DNA from: Phycisphaerae bacterium
GTDB lineage: Bacteria > Planctomycetota > Phycisphaerae > UBA1845 > Fen-1342
Assembly (NCBI GenBank): GCA_022842805.1
Contig: JALHOX010000308.1
Location: 1 to 5,403 of the forward strand
Direction: 5' to 3'
DNA length: 5,403 nt
A program made the translations under genes and the position numbers. The notes below the pieces were generated by a model, which searched no databases, was not told the DNA's origin, and saw only the letters and a list, made by a program, of their open reading frames with translations. Positions 1-5,403 of this stretch are shown in pieces (the first letter of the stretch is position 1; every line of letters starts with the position of its first letter).

Positions 1-1
1 G

Positions 2-343
2 GACAAGCTCAATCGCAGCGCTTATGAGCTTTCCGGCGGCCAGCAGCAGCGGCTATGCATCGCCCGCGCCATCGCGATGCGGCCCGAGGTGCTGCTGATG
101 GACGAACCCTGCTCGGCGCTCGATCCGATCGCGACCGCCAAGATCGAGGATTTGATTGATTACCTGAAGTCGGAATACACTGTCATTCTGGTTACGCACA
201 ACATGCAGCAGGCGGCCCGCGTGTCCGACCGCACCGCGTTTATGTACATGGGCGAGTTGATCGAAACCAACCAGACTTCGACGCTGTTCACCAAGCCCGC
301 CAACGCCCGCACGCAGGATTACATTACCGGACGCTTCGGCTAA
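2..343 (+). CDS. pstB: Phosphate ABC transporter ATP-binding protein PstB (C-terminal part)
   Basis: PstB is the cytoplasmic ATPase of the PstSCAB high-affinity phosphate importer and powers uptake through the PstC/PstA channel. The gene enters from the left edge, so only the last 113 residues are seen; Walker A and the Q-loop lie outside. What remains is diagnostic. The ABC signature LSGGQQQ is at bases 29-49, Walker B VLLMDEP at 89-109, the D-loop SALD follows, and the H-switch histidine (LVTH) is at 197-199. The PstB-specific stretch THNMQQAARVSDRTAF and the family's usual C-terminal ending DYITGRFG close the protein, so the 3' end is intact. The Walker B region reads DEPCSALDP, with Cys where many ABC ATPases have Thr; I regard this as an ordinary PstB variant. 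phoU follows after 45 bases on the same strand, the classic pst operon order. Identification is firm; the upstream promoter and any Pho box are out of view. Confidence 0.97.
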   Translation, partial: DKLNRSAYELSGGQQQRLCIARAIAMRPEVLLMDEPCSALDPIATAKIEDLIDYLKSEYTVILVTHNMQQAARVSDRTAFMYMGELIETNQTSTLFTKPANARTQDYITGRFG

Positions 344-375
344 GCCGCCGCCGCGCTCGCATCGCACCGCAGCAC

Positions 376-379
376 GAGG
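376..379 (+). promoter_or_regulatory. Shine-Dalgarno GAGG that supports the TTG start of phoU
   Basis: GAGG ends nine bases before the TTG at 389. It is the best ribosome-binding match in the pstB-phoU gap, and its spacing fits the TTG. No in-frame ATG or GTG lies between the pstB stop and this TTG. The next in-frame ATG, at 434, would remove about 15 residues of the first PhoU helix. The site is inferred from pattern only. Confidence 0.55.
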
Positions 380-388
380 CATACGCCG

Positions 389-1045
389 TTGACCGCGCAT
401 TTCGTCAATCTGCTCGAAGAACTCCGCCGTCGGATGCTGCGCATCGCCAGCCAGGTCGAAGACATGCTGCAGGAAGCGTGTGAGTGCCTGGAGCAGCCGA
501 TCGAGACGCTGGCGCAGCGCGTGATCGCGCGCGACGCGGAGATCGACGCCGAAGAGGTGGCGGTCGAGGCCGAGACCATTCGCCTGCTGGCCCTCTATCA
601 GCCGGTGGGCAGCGATCTGCGGCTGCTGTTCACCATCACCAAAGTCACCAATGATCTCGAGCGGGTGGCGGATTGCGCCGTCAACATCGCCGAGCGTTGC
701 CGACACCTCGAGGTGCAGCAGCTCGCGCGGCGCAACGACGACCTGATGAAGCTGAGCCGGTCGGTGCGGGCGATCCTGCGCACGGTGGTGCAGAGCCTGA
801 GCGCAGAGGACCTGTCGGCGGCGCAGCGGGCTTTGTCGGGGGATCACGCGATCGACCAGCAGTACGCCGGCATCGTGCGCAACATCGTGGCCGAGGCGCC
901 GCGCGAGCCGGACCACATGGCGGGCTATGTCGACGTGCTGTCGGTGGCGAAGAACCTGGAGCGCATCGCCGATCACGCGACCAACATCGCGGAAGACGTG
1001 GTGTTTCTGCTGACCGGCGCCATCGTGAGGCATCGCCATGAGTAG
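389..1045 (+). CDS. phoU: Phosphate signalling/transport regulator PhoU
   Basis: PhoU is a cytoplasmic, peripheral membrane protein that restrains phosphate uptake by PstSCAB and passes the phosphate-replete signal to the PhoR-type sensor kinase. The 218-residue product has the usual length and the two-fold repeat of three-helix bundles. Repeat one carries the ARDAEIDAEE segment (47-56), then LLALYQPVGSDLR (66-78) and the metal-binding motif DLERVADCAVNIAE (89-102). Repeat two carries DHAIDQQY (152-159) and NLERIADHATNIAED (189-203). The conserved acidic, Asn and Arg residues of both E/DxxxD-type clusters are present, so metal binding is likely retained. The start is TTG, chosen because a GAGG lies nine bases upstream and the N-terminal helix (FVNLLEELRRRM) is typical of the family. 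It follows pstB by 45 bases and is probably co-transcribed with it. No phoB/phoR gene is visible, so the partner kinase must lie elsewhere. Confidence 0.96.
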   Translation: MTAHFVNLLEELRRRMLRIASQVEDMLQEACECLEQPIETLAQRVIARDAEIDAEEVAVEAETIRLLALYQPVGSDLRLLFTITKVTNDLERVADCAVNIAERCRHLEVQQLARRNDDLMKLSRSVRAILRTVVQSLSAEDLSAAQRALSGDHAIDQQYAGIVRNIVAEAPREPDHMAGYVDVLSVAKNLERIADHATNIAEDVVFLLTGAIVRHRHE

Positions 1046-1048
1046 CTC

Positions 1049-1068
1049 CCGGCGGCGCGGCCGGTTTT
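1049..1068 (+). terminator. Possible short intrinsic terminator after phoU
   Basis: Three bases after the phoU stop, CCGGC (1049-1053) and GCCGG (1060-1064) form a perfect five-pair all-GC stem around a six-base loop, followed at once by TTTT (1065-1068). Position and layout fit a rho-independent terminator closing the pst-phoU transcript. The stem is short, the T tract has only four bases, and such hairpins arise by chance in GC-rich DNA, so it may be weak or leaky. If it works, the downstream tssA-like gene needs its own promoter, and I see no clear one in the 13 bases left before its ATG. Confidence 0.4.
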
Positions 1069-1081
1069 CGAGCGGGGCGGC

Positions 1082-2653
1082 ATGAGCACGGCCGACCTCG
1101 CCGCCTTCGTCGAGCTGGGTCGCTCCCCGATCAGCGAAGCGCAGCCCGCCGGGGCCGCGGCGCGCTACGAGCCGGAGTTTGAAGAATTGCAGGAGCAGAT
1201 CGGGCGAATCGGCTCGATCCACGGGGGGACGGTCGATTGGGAGCGCGTCGTCGCACTCGCGACACAGATCCTAAAGACGAAATCGAAGGACTTTCTGGCC
1301 GCGAGCTACCTCGTCTGCGGCCTGTTTGAGCGGCAGTCTTACGCCGGGCTGGCCCGTGGCCTGGCGACGCTGAGCGCGATGTGCGAGACGCACTGGGACG
1401 CGGGCTTTCCGAAGGCGACGCCCCCGCTGCCGCGGGTGAATTCGCTGCAATACTGCTTTGACAAGCTGCAGCCGCAGCTCGATTCGAGCGGGGGCGGGCC
1501 GAAGCAACGGCCGCAGGCGAGCGACGCGGAATGGCTGACCGCGGCACGCGATTGCCTGCAAAAGCTCGCGACCGACTTCGCCGCCAAATATCAGAGCGGG
1601 TCGCCGTCGCCCAACGTGGCCCCGACGCTGCGGGCCATGCAGGCGCTGTGCGATCGCTTCGCAGCGCCGAAGCCGGCCGAGAAGCCGCCGGTCACCGCGT
1701 CGGCGACGAGCGCCCCGGGCGCGAGCGGCGATTCGGCTGCGGTGGCGGCCGCCGGGGGCGATTTCGCTACGCCGAGCGCGGCGGCGCAGGCGGGGGTTAA
1801 GCTCGCCAAGTTCTTCTTTGACCAGAACCCGCGCGAGCCGCGCAGCTACGCGCTGCTTCGAGCAGTTCACTTCGGCGGCATCGTCGAGCCGCCCAAGGAC
1901 CGCGTGATTCCGCCGATTCCCGCGCCGCGACGTCAACAGTTGGAAGCGCTGGCGGCGAGCCCATCGCTCGACGCGATTTCGCAACTCGAAGCGCAGTTTG
2001 CGCAGACTCCGCTCTGGCTCGACTTGCAGCGGCTGACCAGCGCCGCGCTGCGCGGCATGGGGCCGGAGTATCGCGCCGCGCTGACCATCGTCGAAAGCTT
2101 TGCTGCGAGCCTGCACCGGGCGTTTCCGGCGCTGGTGGCGCTCTCATTTCGAGACGGCACGCCCTTCGCCGACGGCGCGACGCGAGCCTGGCTCGCGCAG
2201 CTGGACGGCGCGAGCAGCGCTGGCGGATCGGGCGGCGGTCCCTCGCCCGAGGACCCGCTCAGCCAGTCGATCGCGACGGCGCGGTCGCTGCTGGCCGCTT
2301 CGAAGTCGAGCGAGGCAATTCAGGAGTTGACCCGCGCCGCCGAGAGCGCCGCGGGAATGCGGGCTTACTTCCGTGCTCGGCTCGCGCTGGCGGAGGTGCT
2401 GTGCGACGCTGCACGACCGGCCGTCGCGGTGCCCCTGCTCGACGAGCTCGAGACTCTGGCGGCGAATCATCGCCTGATCGAATGGGAGCCGGATCTGGCG
2501 CTCTCGCTCTTTCGACAGCTTTATCAGGCATTGCAGAAGGCCCGCCCCAAGCCGACGCCCGAGGAGCAGCGAAGGTTGTCTGATCTGTTCGGGCAGCTCT
2601 GTCGCCTCGACCCCGGCGCGGCGATGCAGCTCGATGGACCCAGCCCGCGATGA
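1082..2653 (+). CDS. tssA: Type VI secretion TssA-like protein (ImpA_N domain plus VasJ-type C-terminal part)
   Basis: TssA proteins of type VI secretion systems act in the cytoplasm, at the baseplate and the distal end of the growing tail, where they assist sheath and tube assembly. The 523-residue product has an ImpA_N-type domain at about 12-130: SPISEAQPAG (15-24), EPEFEEL (30-36), VDWERV (51-56), SKDFLAASYL (68-77), YAGLARGLATL (87-97) and HWDAGFP (104-110). A low-complexity Ala/Pro/Gly linker covers about 195-235. A VasJ-like part follows: REPRSYALLRAVHF (251-264), PLWLDLQR (310-317) and FRDGTPFADGATRAWL (356-371). After a Gly/Ser linker (376-390) comes a helical TPR-like tail with FRARLALAEVL (430-440) and EWEPDLA (467-473). 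The ATG is preceded by a poor GGGG. The stop overlaps the next gene by ATGA. No other type VI gene is in the window. Family membership is fairly sure; actual type VI function is inferred. The symbol is by domain architecture. Confidence 0.82.
   Translation: MSTADLAAFVELGRSPISEAQPAGAAARYEPEFEELQEQIGRIGSIHGGTVDWERVVALATQILKTKSKDFLAASYLVCGLFERQSYAGLARGLATLSAMCETHWDAGFPKATPPLPRVNSLQYCFDKLQPQLDSSGGGPKQRPQASDAEWLTAARDCLQKLATDFAAKYQSGSPSPNVAPTLRAMQALCDRFAAPKPAEKPPVTASATSAPGASGDSAAVAAAGGDFATPSAAAQAGVKLAKFFFDQNPREPRSYALLRAVHFGGIVEPPKDRVIPPIPAPRRQQLEALAASPSLDAISQLEAQFAQTPLWLDLQRLTSAALRGMGPEYRAALTIVESFAASLHRAFPALVALSFRDGTPFADGATRAWLAQLDGASSAGGSGGGPSPEDPLSQSIATARSLLAASKSSEAIQELTRAAESAAGMRAYFRARLALAEVLCDAARPAVAVPLLDELETLAANHRLIEWEPDLALSLFRQLYQALQKARPKPTPEEQRRLSDLFGQLCRLDPGAAMQLDGPSPR
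2650..2653 (+). other. ATGA stop-start overlap (translational coupling)
   Basis: The TGA that ends the tssA-like gene (2651-2653) shares bases with the ATG of the next gene (2650-2652). The only ribosome-binding-like bases upstream are GGA at 2636-2638, rather far from the ATG. Reinitiation by ribosomes finishing the tssA-like gene is therefore the likely mode of translation. The overlap indicates one transcript and suggests that the two products are made in a linked ratio. Confidence 0.8.
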
Positions 2654-3414
2654 CCCGCCGCCGCCGCAACCGTCTCATTCGCCGAACGCTGCTATTGATC
2701 GCCGTCGCGGGCGGGGGATACGCCGCGTGGCACTGTCGCGCCGCGTGGGTGCCCGCGGTTCAATCGCAAGCGGCGGAACTGCAACGCAAGTTCGCCGTCG
2801 CCCCGACCAGCGGCCCGGCCTCGCGCCCGATTGCCGCAAACACGCCAAAGCGCACGACGGAAAAGCTCTGGGAACTGCGCGATCGGCGGGCCTATTCGGA
2901 GATGACGGGGTGGATCGTGCCGGAGCGGGCGCGGGCGACGACCGACCTGCTGGCGGCGGTCGACATCTTTCTGCTGGCGGAGCGCCAGCTGCGCGACCAT
3001 GTCCGCGACAACGTCGGAAGCGGGCTGCGCGACGCGATCGACCTCTCCACGTTCGGCGAACACCTCGACATCTTCAGCACCAACACCGAACTGCTGGATG
3101 AAATCATCGCCGGCGACACGGCACAGGTGACCTATTGGGTCAATGGCAGATTGCCGCGACGGGTAGCGAATTTCGTCCGCGGCGCCCCCGACCGCTGGCT
3201 CTACGACCCCGGCCCCGGCGATCATCCGGATCTGCCGCGCGCCTTTCGCGCGCTGGCGGACGGGCTGCGGCAAACCTTCCTCGATTTGAAGAGCGGGCGG
3301 ATCGACGCTGGTCGAGTGCGCGCTGAGCCGCAATATCTGGCGGCGGAACTGGCCGAACGACTCGCCCCCGGACTGCGACTGTTCCCTCGACCAAACGAAC
3401 GCACGTCTCCCTGA
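2650..3414 (+). CDS. Unrecognised membrane-anchored protein coupled to the tssA-like gene
   Basis: I do not recognise a named family. The 254-residue product begins with a very basic stretch (RRRRNRLIRR, 3-12), followed by one hydrophobic segment at about 13-28. By the positive-inside rule this predicts a short cytoplasmic N-terminus with the rest outside the inner membrane; an uncleaved signal anchor seems likelier than a signal peptide, because no clear cleavage site follows. A Pro/Ala/Thr-rich linker (about 49-68) leads to a globular part of about 70-245. This holds WIVPERARATTDLL (88-101), the strand-like HLDIFSTNTELL (138-149), and GDTAQVTYWVNGRLPRR (155-171) ending in RWLYDPGPGD (182-191). 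The last segment looks like a beta hairpin of an NTF2-like fold, but that is only a guess. The ATGA overlap with the tssA-like gene argues for a shared function. No catalytic motif is evident. The coding call is supported by the overlap, the anchor and plausible protein composition. Confidence 0.8.
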   Translation: MTRRRRNRLIRRTLLLIAVAGGGYAAWHCRAAWVPAVQSQAAELQRKFAVAPTSGPASRPIAANTPKRTTEKLWELRDRRAYSEMTGWIVPERARATTDLLAAVDIFLLAERQLRDHVRDNVGSGLRDAIDLSTFGEHLDIFSTNTELLDEIIAGDTAQVTYWVNGRLPRRVANFVRGAPDRWLYDPGPGDHPDLPRAFRALADGLRQTFLDLKSGRIDAGRVRAEPQYLAAELAERLAPGLRLFPRPNERTSP

Positions 3415-3446
3415 CCCACCGCCGCGGACGGGCCCACGCGCTGCGG
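3415..3446. other. Short convergent intergenic gap without clear terminator
   Basis: Only 32 bases separate the stop of the plus-strand membrane protein gene from the stop of the minus-strand zinc-ribbon gene. The gap is GC-rich and includes the palindrome GGGCCC (3430-3435) and a possible CCGC/GCGG four-pair stem (3422-3425 with 3443-3446). No T tract follows on either strand. Transcripts from both sides probably run into each other's 3' ends unless Rho ends them. Confidence 0.6.
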
Positions 3447-4688
3447 TCACTGCATCTTCATGTACGCATACACCGCACCGCCGACGATCGCGATCGCGCC
3501 GAGAATCGTGAGCGTGATTTTGAGCACGCTCCAGGGTCGTTGCCCCTGCACCTCGCCGGTGCGGGCGTTGACGAGAAAGCGATAGGTCTTGCCGCGGTAT
3601 TGATAGGCGCTGATCCAGATCGGCAGCAGGATGTGCTTGAAGCTGATGTTGCGGTAGTCGACATCAAGCGACTGGATCTGCTGGTGGTCGCCGCCGATGT
3701 CGTTGGCCACCGTGCGGCGGATCGGGCCGGCCATCAGCGATTTCGCGTCGGTGAAGCCGTCTTCGAGTCCGACCTGGTAATGCTCCGCCGCGAAGCCGCT
3801 TAGGAACTCGTCGCGATAGGGCTCGAGCTGCGTAAGGTCCCACGGGTCGATCTCTTCGACCAAAGCGCGCGGCAGGCTGCGCGTCGCGACGACCAATAGA
3901 TCGTCGAAGCTGTTGCGCACGCGGCCCGAGACGCTCGTCCAGTGCGTGCGGCGCTCCATGACGGTGCGCGTCTCAGTGCGACCATTGACGACGGTCGTGA
4001 CGGTAACGGGAACGTAGTAATCGTCGCCGCGCATGCCGGTGTAGTCGGTGATGGTGTTGCAGTCGTAGGTCCAGAATGGGGCGTAGACACCGACGATGCG
4101 GTCTTCGATGCGGGCGTAGCGCTGCAGGCCGCTGGGGGCGAACCAGAGCGACTTCAGCCATTTGGCGAAGGCTTGGTTCGCGGCGTCCGATGTAACGCGG
4201 AAGGGCAGCAGGGCCTGGGGACGGAGCAGGCGCTGAATCTGGTTCGCGATGACGATCGGGGTGGCGCAATACGGGCAGGAGATCGACGCGGCGCCGGCGG
4301 GGTGTTGAATCTCGGCGGCGCAACTGTCGCACTTGGTGATGCGGCGCTCGGCGACCTCGATCTCGGGCGCCGGCTCCTGCTCGTGCGCCAGCGCCTGCAA
4401 ATAGCGCTGGTAATCCAACTCGTGGATCTGCGCGGCGGGAGCGGCGATCTCGTTGAGGAATCCGCAGTACGGACAACCGAGCGCGCGTGTGCCCGGCACG
4501 AAAACCAGCTTCGCGCCGCACTGGCCGCAGGGGAATTTGCCCGTGGCGCTGCCGGAGTCCGAGGGATTCTTCGTCTTTGTCGCCGAATTGCCGCCGTCGT
4601 CCGTCGGCAGGCGCGGCGGCGCGGCGCGGTCATCGGGCGAGGACGACGCGCGCGGCAGCGGCGGCATTGAGAAGTCGGCGGCCGACAC
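3447..4688 (-). CDS. Double zinc-ribbon, tail-anchored membrane protein (YdjG-like; often misnamed primosomal protein N')
   Basis: The 413-residue product starts with a polar, disordered region (1-50) and then has two zinc ribbons: C54/C57 with C72/C75 (PCGQCG, CPYCG) and C120/C123 with C138/C141 (KCDSCA, CPYCA). A large mixed domain (about 150-380) contains VYAPFWTYDC (201-210), SDLL-type helices, EEIDPWDL (278-285) and HILLPIWISAYQYRGKTYRF (352-371). A single hydrophobic segment at about 389-409 ends four residues before the C-terminus, so it is a tail anchor with the ribbons in the cytoplasm. Similar proteins in databases often carry the name primosomal protein N' helicase, but no helicase motif is seen here. 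The neighbour upstream is an SPFH-GYF protein, as in ydjG/ydjI of Bacillus subtilis, where such partners help bring PspA to the membrane. That role is inferred here. The start is GTG without a Shine-Dalgarno; ATG at 4667 (residue 8) is an alternative. Confidence 0.88.
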   Translation of the reverse strand: MSAADFSMPPLPRASSSPDDRAAPPRLPTDDGGNSATKTKNPSDSGSATGKFPCGQCGAKLVFVPGTRALGCPYCGFLNEIAAPAAQIHELDYQRYLQALAHEQEPAPEIEVAERRITKCDSCAAEIQHPAGAASISCPYCATPIVIANQIQRLLRPQALLPFRVTSDAANQAFAKWLKSLWFAPSGLQRYARIEDRIVGVYAPFWTYDCNTITDYTGMRGDDYYVPVTVTTVVNGRTETRTVMERRTHWTSVSGRVRNSFDDLLVVATRSLPRALVEEIDPWDLTQLEPYRDEFLSGFAAEHYQVGLEDGFTDAKSLMAGPIRRTVANDIGGDHQQIQSLDVDYRNISFKHILLPIWISAYQYRGKTYRFLVNARTGEVQGQRPWSVLKITLTILGAIAIVGGAVYAYMKMQ

Positions 4689-4700
4689 GGGAGCAGGTTA
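4686..4700 (-). other. Same-frame stop/start junction between SPFH and zinc-ribbon genes
   Basis: On the minus strand the SPFH gene ends with TAA (4700-4698), followed by nine bases (three codons, Pro-Ala-Pro) and the GTG (4688-4686) of the zinc-ribbon gene in the same reading frame. No Shine-Dalgarno lies in the nine bases; the only purine-rich run nearby is GAAG just before the stop. Translation of the second gene probably depends on ribosomes that finish the first. A one-base change or stop readthrough would fuse the two proteins. Confidence 0.75.
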
Positions 4701-5402
4701 CTTCGGGCGCGCGGCGAGCGGCGGCGGCACCGAATCGAACGCGCTGGCGAGATCGGTCACCTTGCCCGCATCGGCCCAGTCAGCCATGCCGGCGGTCCAG
4801 ACCAGCGTGTCGCGGCGCACCTCGCCGGCCTGCACTTTGCGCACCACCGTCGCAAGGTCGAACGGCCCGGCGGGCTGGTTGTTGATCGCGACGTGATACA
4901 TCTTCTGCGTCGGCAGCGGCGGCGGCGCGGCGCCCATTCCGGGAGCGTTGGCGGCCTGCGACATCGACTGCCCAATCTGGTTCGCCATCGCGTAGCCCAT
5001 GCCCATTCCCATGCCACCAGCCGCCATTCCGCCGGGGTTTTTGGCGGCGTCGCGCATCGCGTCGGCGGTCTGGATCTGGGTGTATTGGGCCAAGTTTCCG
5101 ATGACGCCGATCTTGGAGCGCTGGTCGAGGGCCTGTTCAACCTCGGGCGGGAGCGAGATGTTCTCGACCAACACCTTGGTGAGCTCGAGCCCGTAGCTTT
5201 CAAACTCGGGGCCGATCTTTTGCGTCAGAAACGTGCCCAGCTCTTCATAGTTCGCCGCCAGATCGAGCACGGGGATCTTGCTTTCGCCGAGGATGTCGGT
5301 GAAGCGCGAGACGATCACGTTACGGAGCTGGTCGGTGATGCCGTCGGTGTTGAAGTGGGCGTTGGTCCCGACGATCTGGCGGATGAAGGCGTCGGGCTTC
5401 TG
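4698..5402 (-). CDS. SPFH-domain protein of the YdjI/COG4260 type with C-terminal GYF_2 domain (N-terminus outside window)
   Basis: Coding sequence runs unbroken to the right edge, giving 234 residues of a longer protein. The GTG at 5318 is an internal valine and not the start, since the frame reads through to 5402 with family-like sequence (residues 1-30, with QLRNVIVSRF at 25-34). The end of the SPFH (stomatin/prohibitin/flotillin/HflK-C) domain shows FESYGLELTKVLVENISLPP (67-86) and EVEQALDQRSKIGVIGN (87-103). A Gly/Met/Ala-rich linker (about 122-160, with GMGMGMG at 130-136) is typical of this group. Residues about 168-222 form a GYF_2 domain, with AGPFDL (178-183), DTLVWTAGMADWADAG (198-213) and a short Pro-rich tail. 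SPFH proteins oligomerise at membranes as scaffolds, and GYF-type domains bind peptides, often proline-rich. The product probably works with the adjacent zinc-ribbon membrane protein. Its promoter is outside the window. Confidence 0.9.
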   Translation of the reverse strand, partial: QKPDAFIRQIVGTNAHFNTDGITDQLRNVIVSRFTDILGESKIPVLDLAANYEELGTFLTQKIGPEFESYGLELTKVLVENISLPPEVEQALDQRSKIGVIGNLAQYTQIQTADAMRDAAKNPGGMAAGGMGMGMGYAMANQIGQSMSQAANAPGMGAAPPPLPTQKMYHVAINNQPAGPFDLATVVRKVQAGEVRRDTLVWTAGMADWADAGKVTDLASAFDSVPPPLAARPK

Positions 5403-5403
5403 G

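Noticed and set aside
389..394. TTGACC resembling a sigma-70 -35 box
   Set aside because: No TATAAT-like hexamer lies 16-18 bases downstream (411-417 reads TGCTCGA). The TTG is better explained as the phoU start codon.
53..1222. A 389-codon open frame on the minus strand covering pstB, phoU and the start of the tssA-like gene
   Set aside because: It lies antisense to two firmly identified genes. Its translation is rich in Arg, His and Leu without any domain, as expected where GC-rich codons leave few stops on the opposite strand.
1271..2116. A 281-codon minus-strand open frame inside the tssA-like gene
   Set aside because: The plus strand has recognisable ImpA_N and VasJ motifs over the same bases. 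The antisense product is Arg-rich and low in complexity, typical of a shadow frame.
2692..3450. A 252-codon minus-strand open frame opposite the unknown membrane protein gene
   Set aside because: This was considered because the plus-strand gene is unrecognised. The plus-strand frame has an ATGA overlap with the gene before it, a positively charged start plus membrane anchor, and normal composition. The minus frame has none of these and would overlap the end of the zinc-ribbon gene.
3942..4670. A 242-codon plus-strand open frame opposite the zinc-ribbon gene
   Set aside because: The minus strand carries eight correctly spaced zinc-binding cysteines and a tail anchor. The plus-strand product has no motif.
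3447..4688. Primosomal protein N' / helicase function for the zinc-ribbon protein
   Set aside because: No Walker A, Walker B (DExH) or other helicase motif is present, and the protein ends in a membrane anchor. Only the paired zinc ribbons recall PriA.
4990..5030. A short tandem-like repeat of CCCAT/GCC units
   Set aside because: It encodes the Gly-Met-rich linker (GMGMGMG) of the SPFH protein, a common feature of this family, and not a DNA-level repeat array.

Overview
The window is a GC-rich (roughly two thirds G+C by eye), gene-dense bacterial chromosome segment with five protein genes, two of them cut by the window edges. It contains no RNA gene, CRISPR array, insertion sequence or integrase. 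The gene set would fit a Planctomycetota-like bacterium: a Pst/PhoU phosphate system, a type VI TssA-like protein without its usual neighbours, and an SPFH protein paired with a double zinc-ribbon membrane protein. Starts with little or no Shine-Dalgarno sequence also fit. This assignment is an inference from gene content and style, because no marker gene is present.

Left part, plus strand (2-1045): the C-terminal half of the phosphate ABC transporter ATPase PstB, then a complete PhoU that starts at a TTG. This is the usual 3' end of a pst-phoU operon, serving phosphate uptake and its signalling control. A short GC hairpin followed by TTTT lies just after the phoU stop and may end the transcript.

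Middle part, plus strand (1082-3414): a 523-residue TssA-like protein with a recognisable ImpA_N domain and VasJ-type C-terminal part. It overlaps by ATGA a 254-residue membrane-anchored protein that I do not recognise. The pair is closed in by phoU upstream and by convergent genes downstream, so no other type VI secretion gene shares its transcription unit. Whether the pair serves a type VI apparatus encoded elsewhere or has another role cannot be decided from this window.

Right part, minus strand (3447-5402): an SPFH-domain protein of the YdjI/COG4260 type with a C-terminal GYF_2 domain (its N-terminus lies beyond the right edge). It is followed nine bases later by a protein with two CxxC...CxxC zinc ribbons and a C-terminal transmembrane anchor. 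This resembles the SPFH plus zinc-ribbon pairs known from membrane-stress loci such as Bacillus subtilis ydjFGHI, but no pspA is visible. The two genes are in the same reading frame, separated only by a TAA and three codons.

The most interesting points are the isolated tssA-like gene with its coupled unknown membrane partner, and the SPFH-GYF/zinc-ribbon module. Nothing here is strong evidence for a wholly new system, but both pairs deserve a comparative genomics check.
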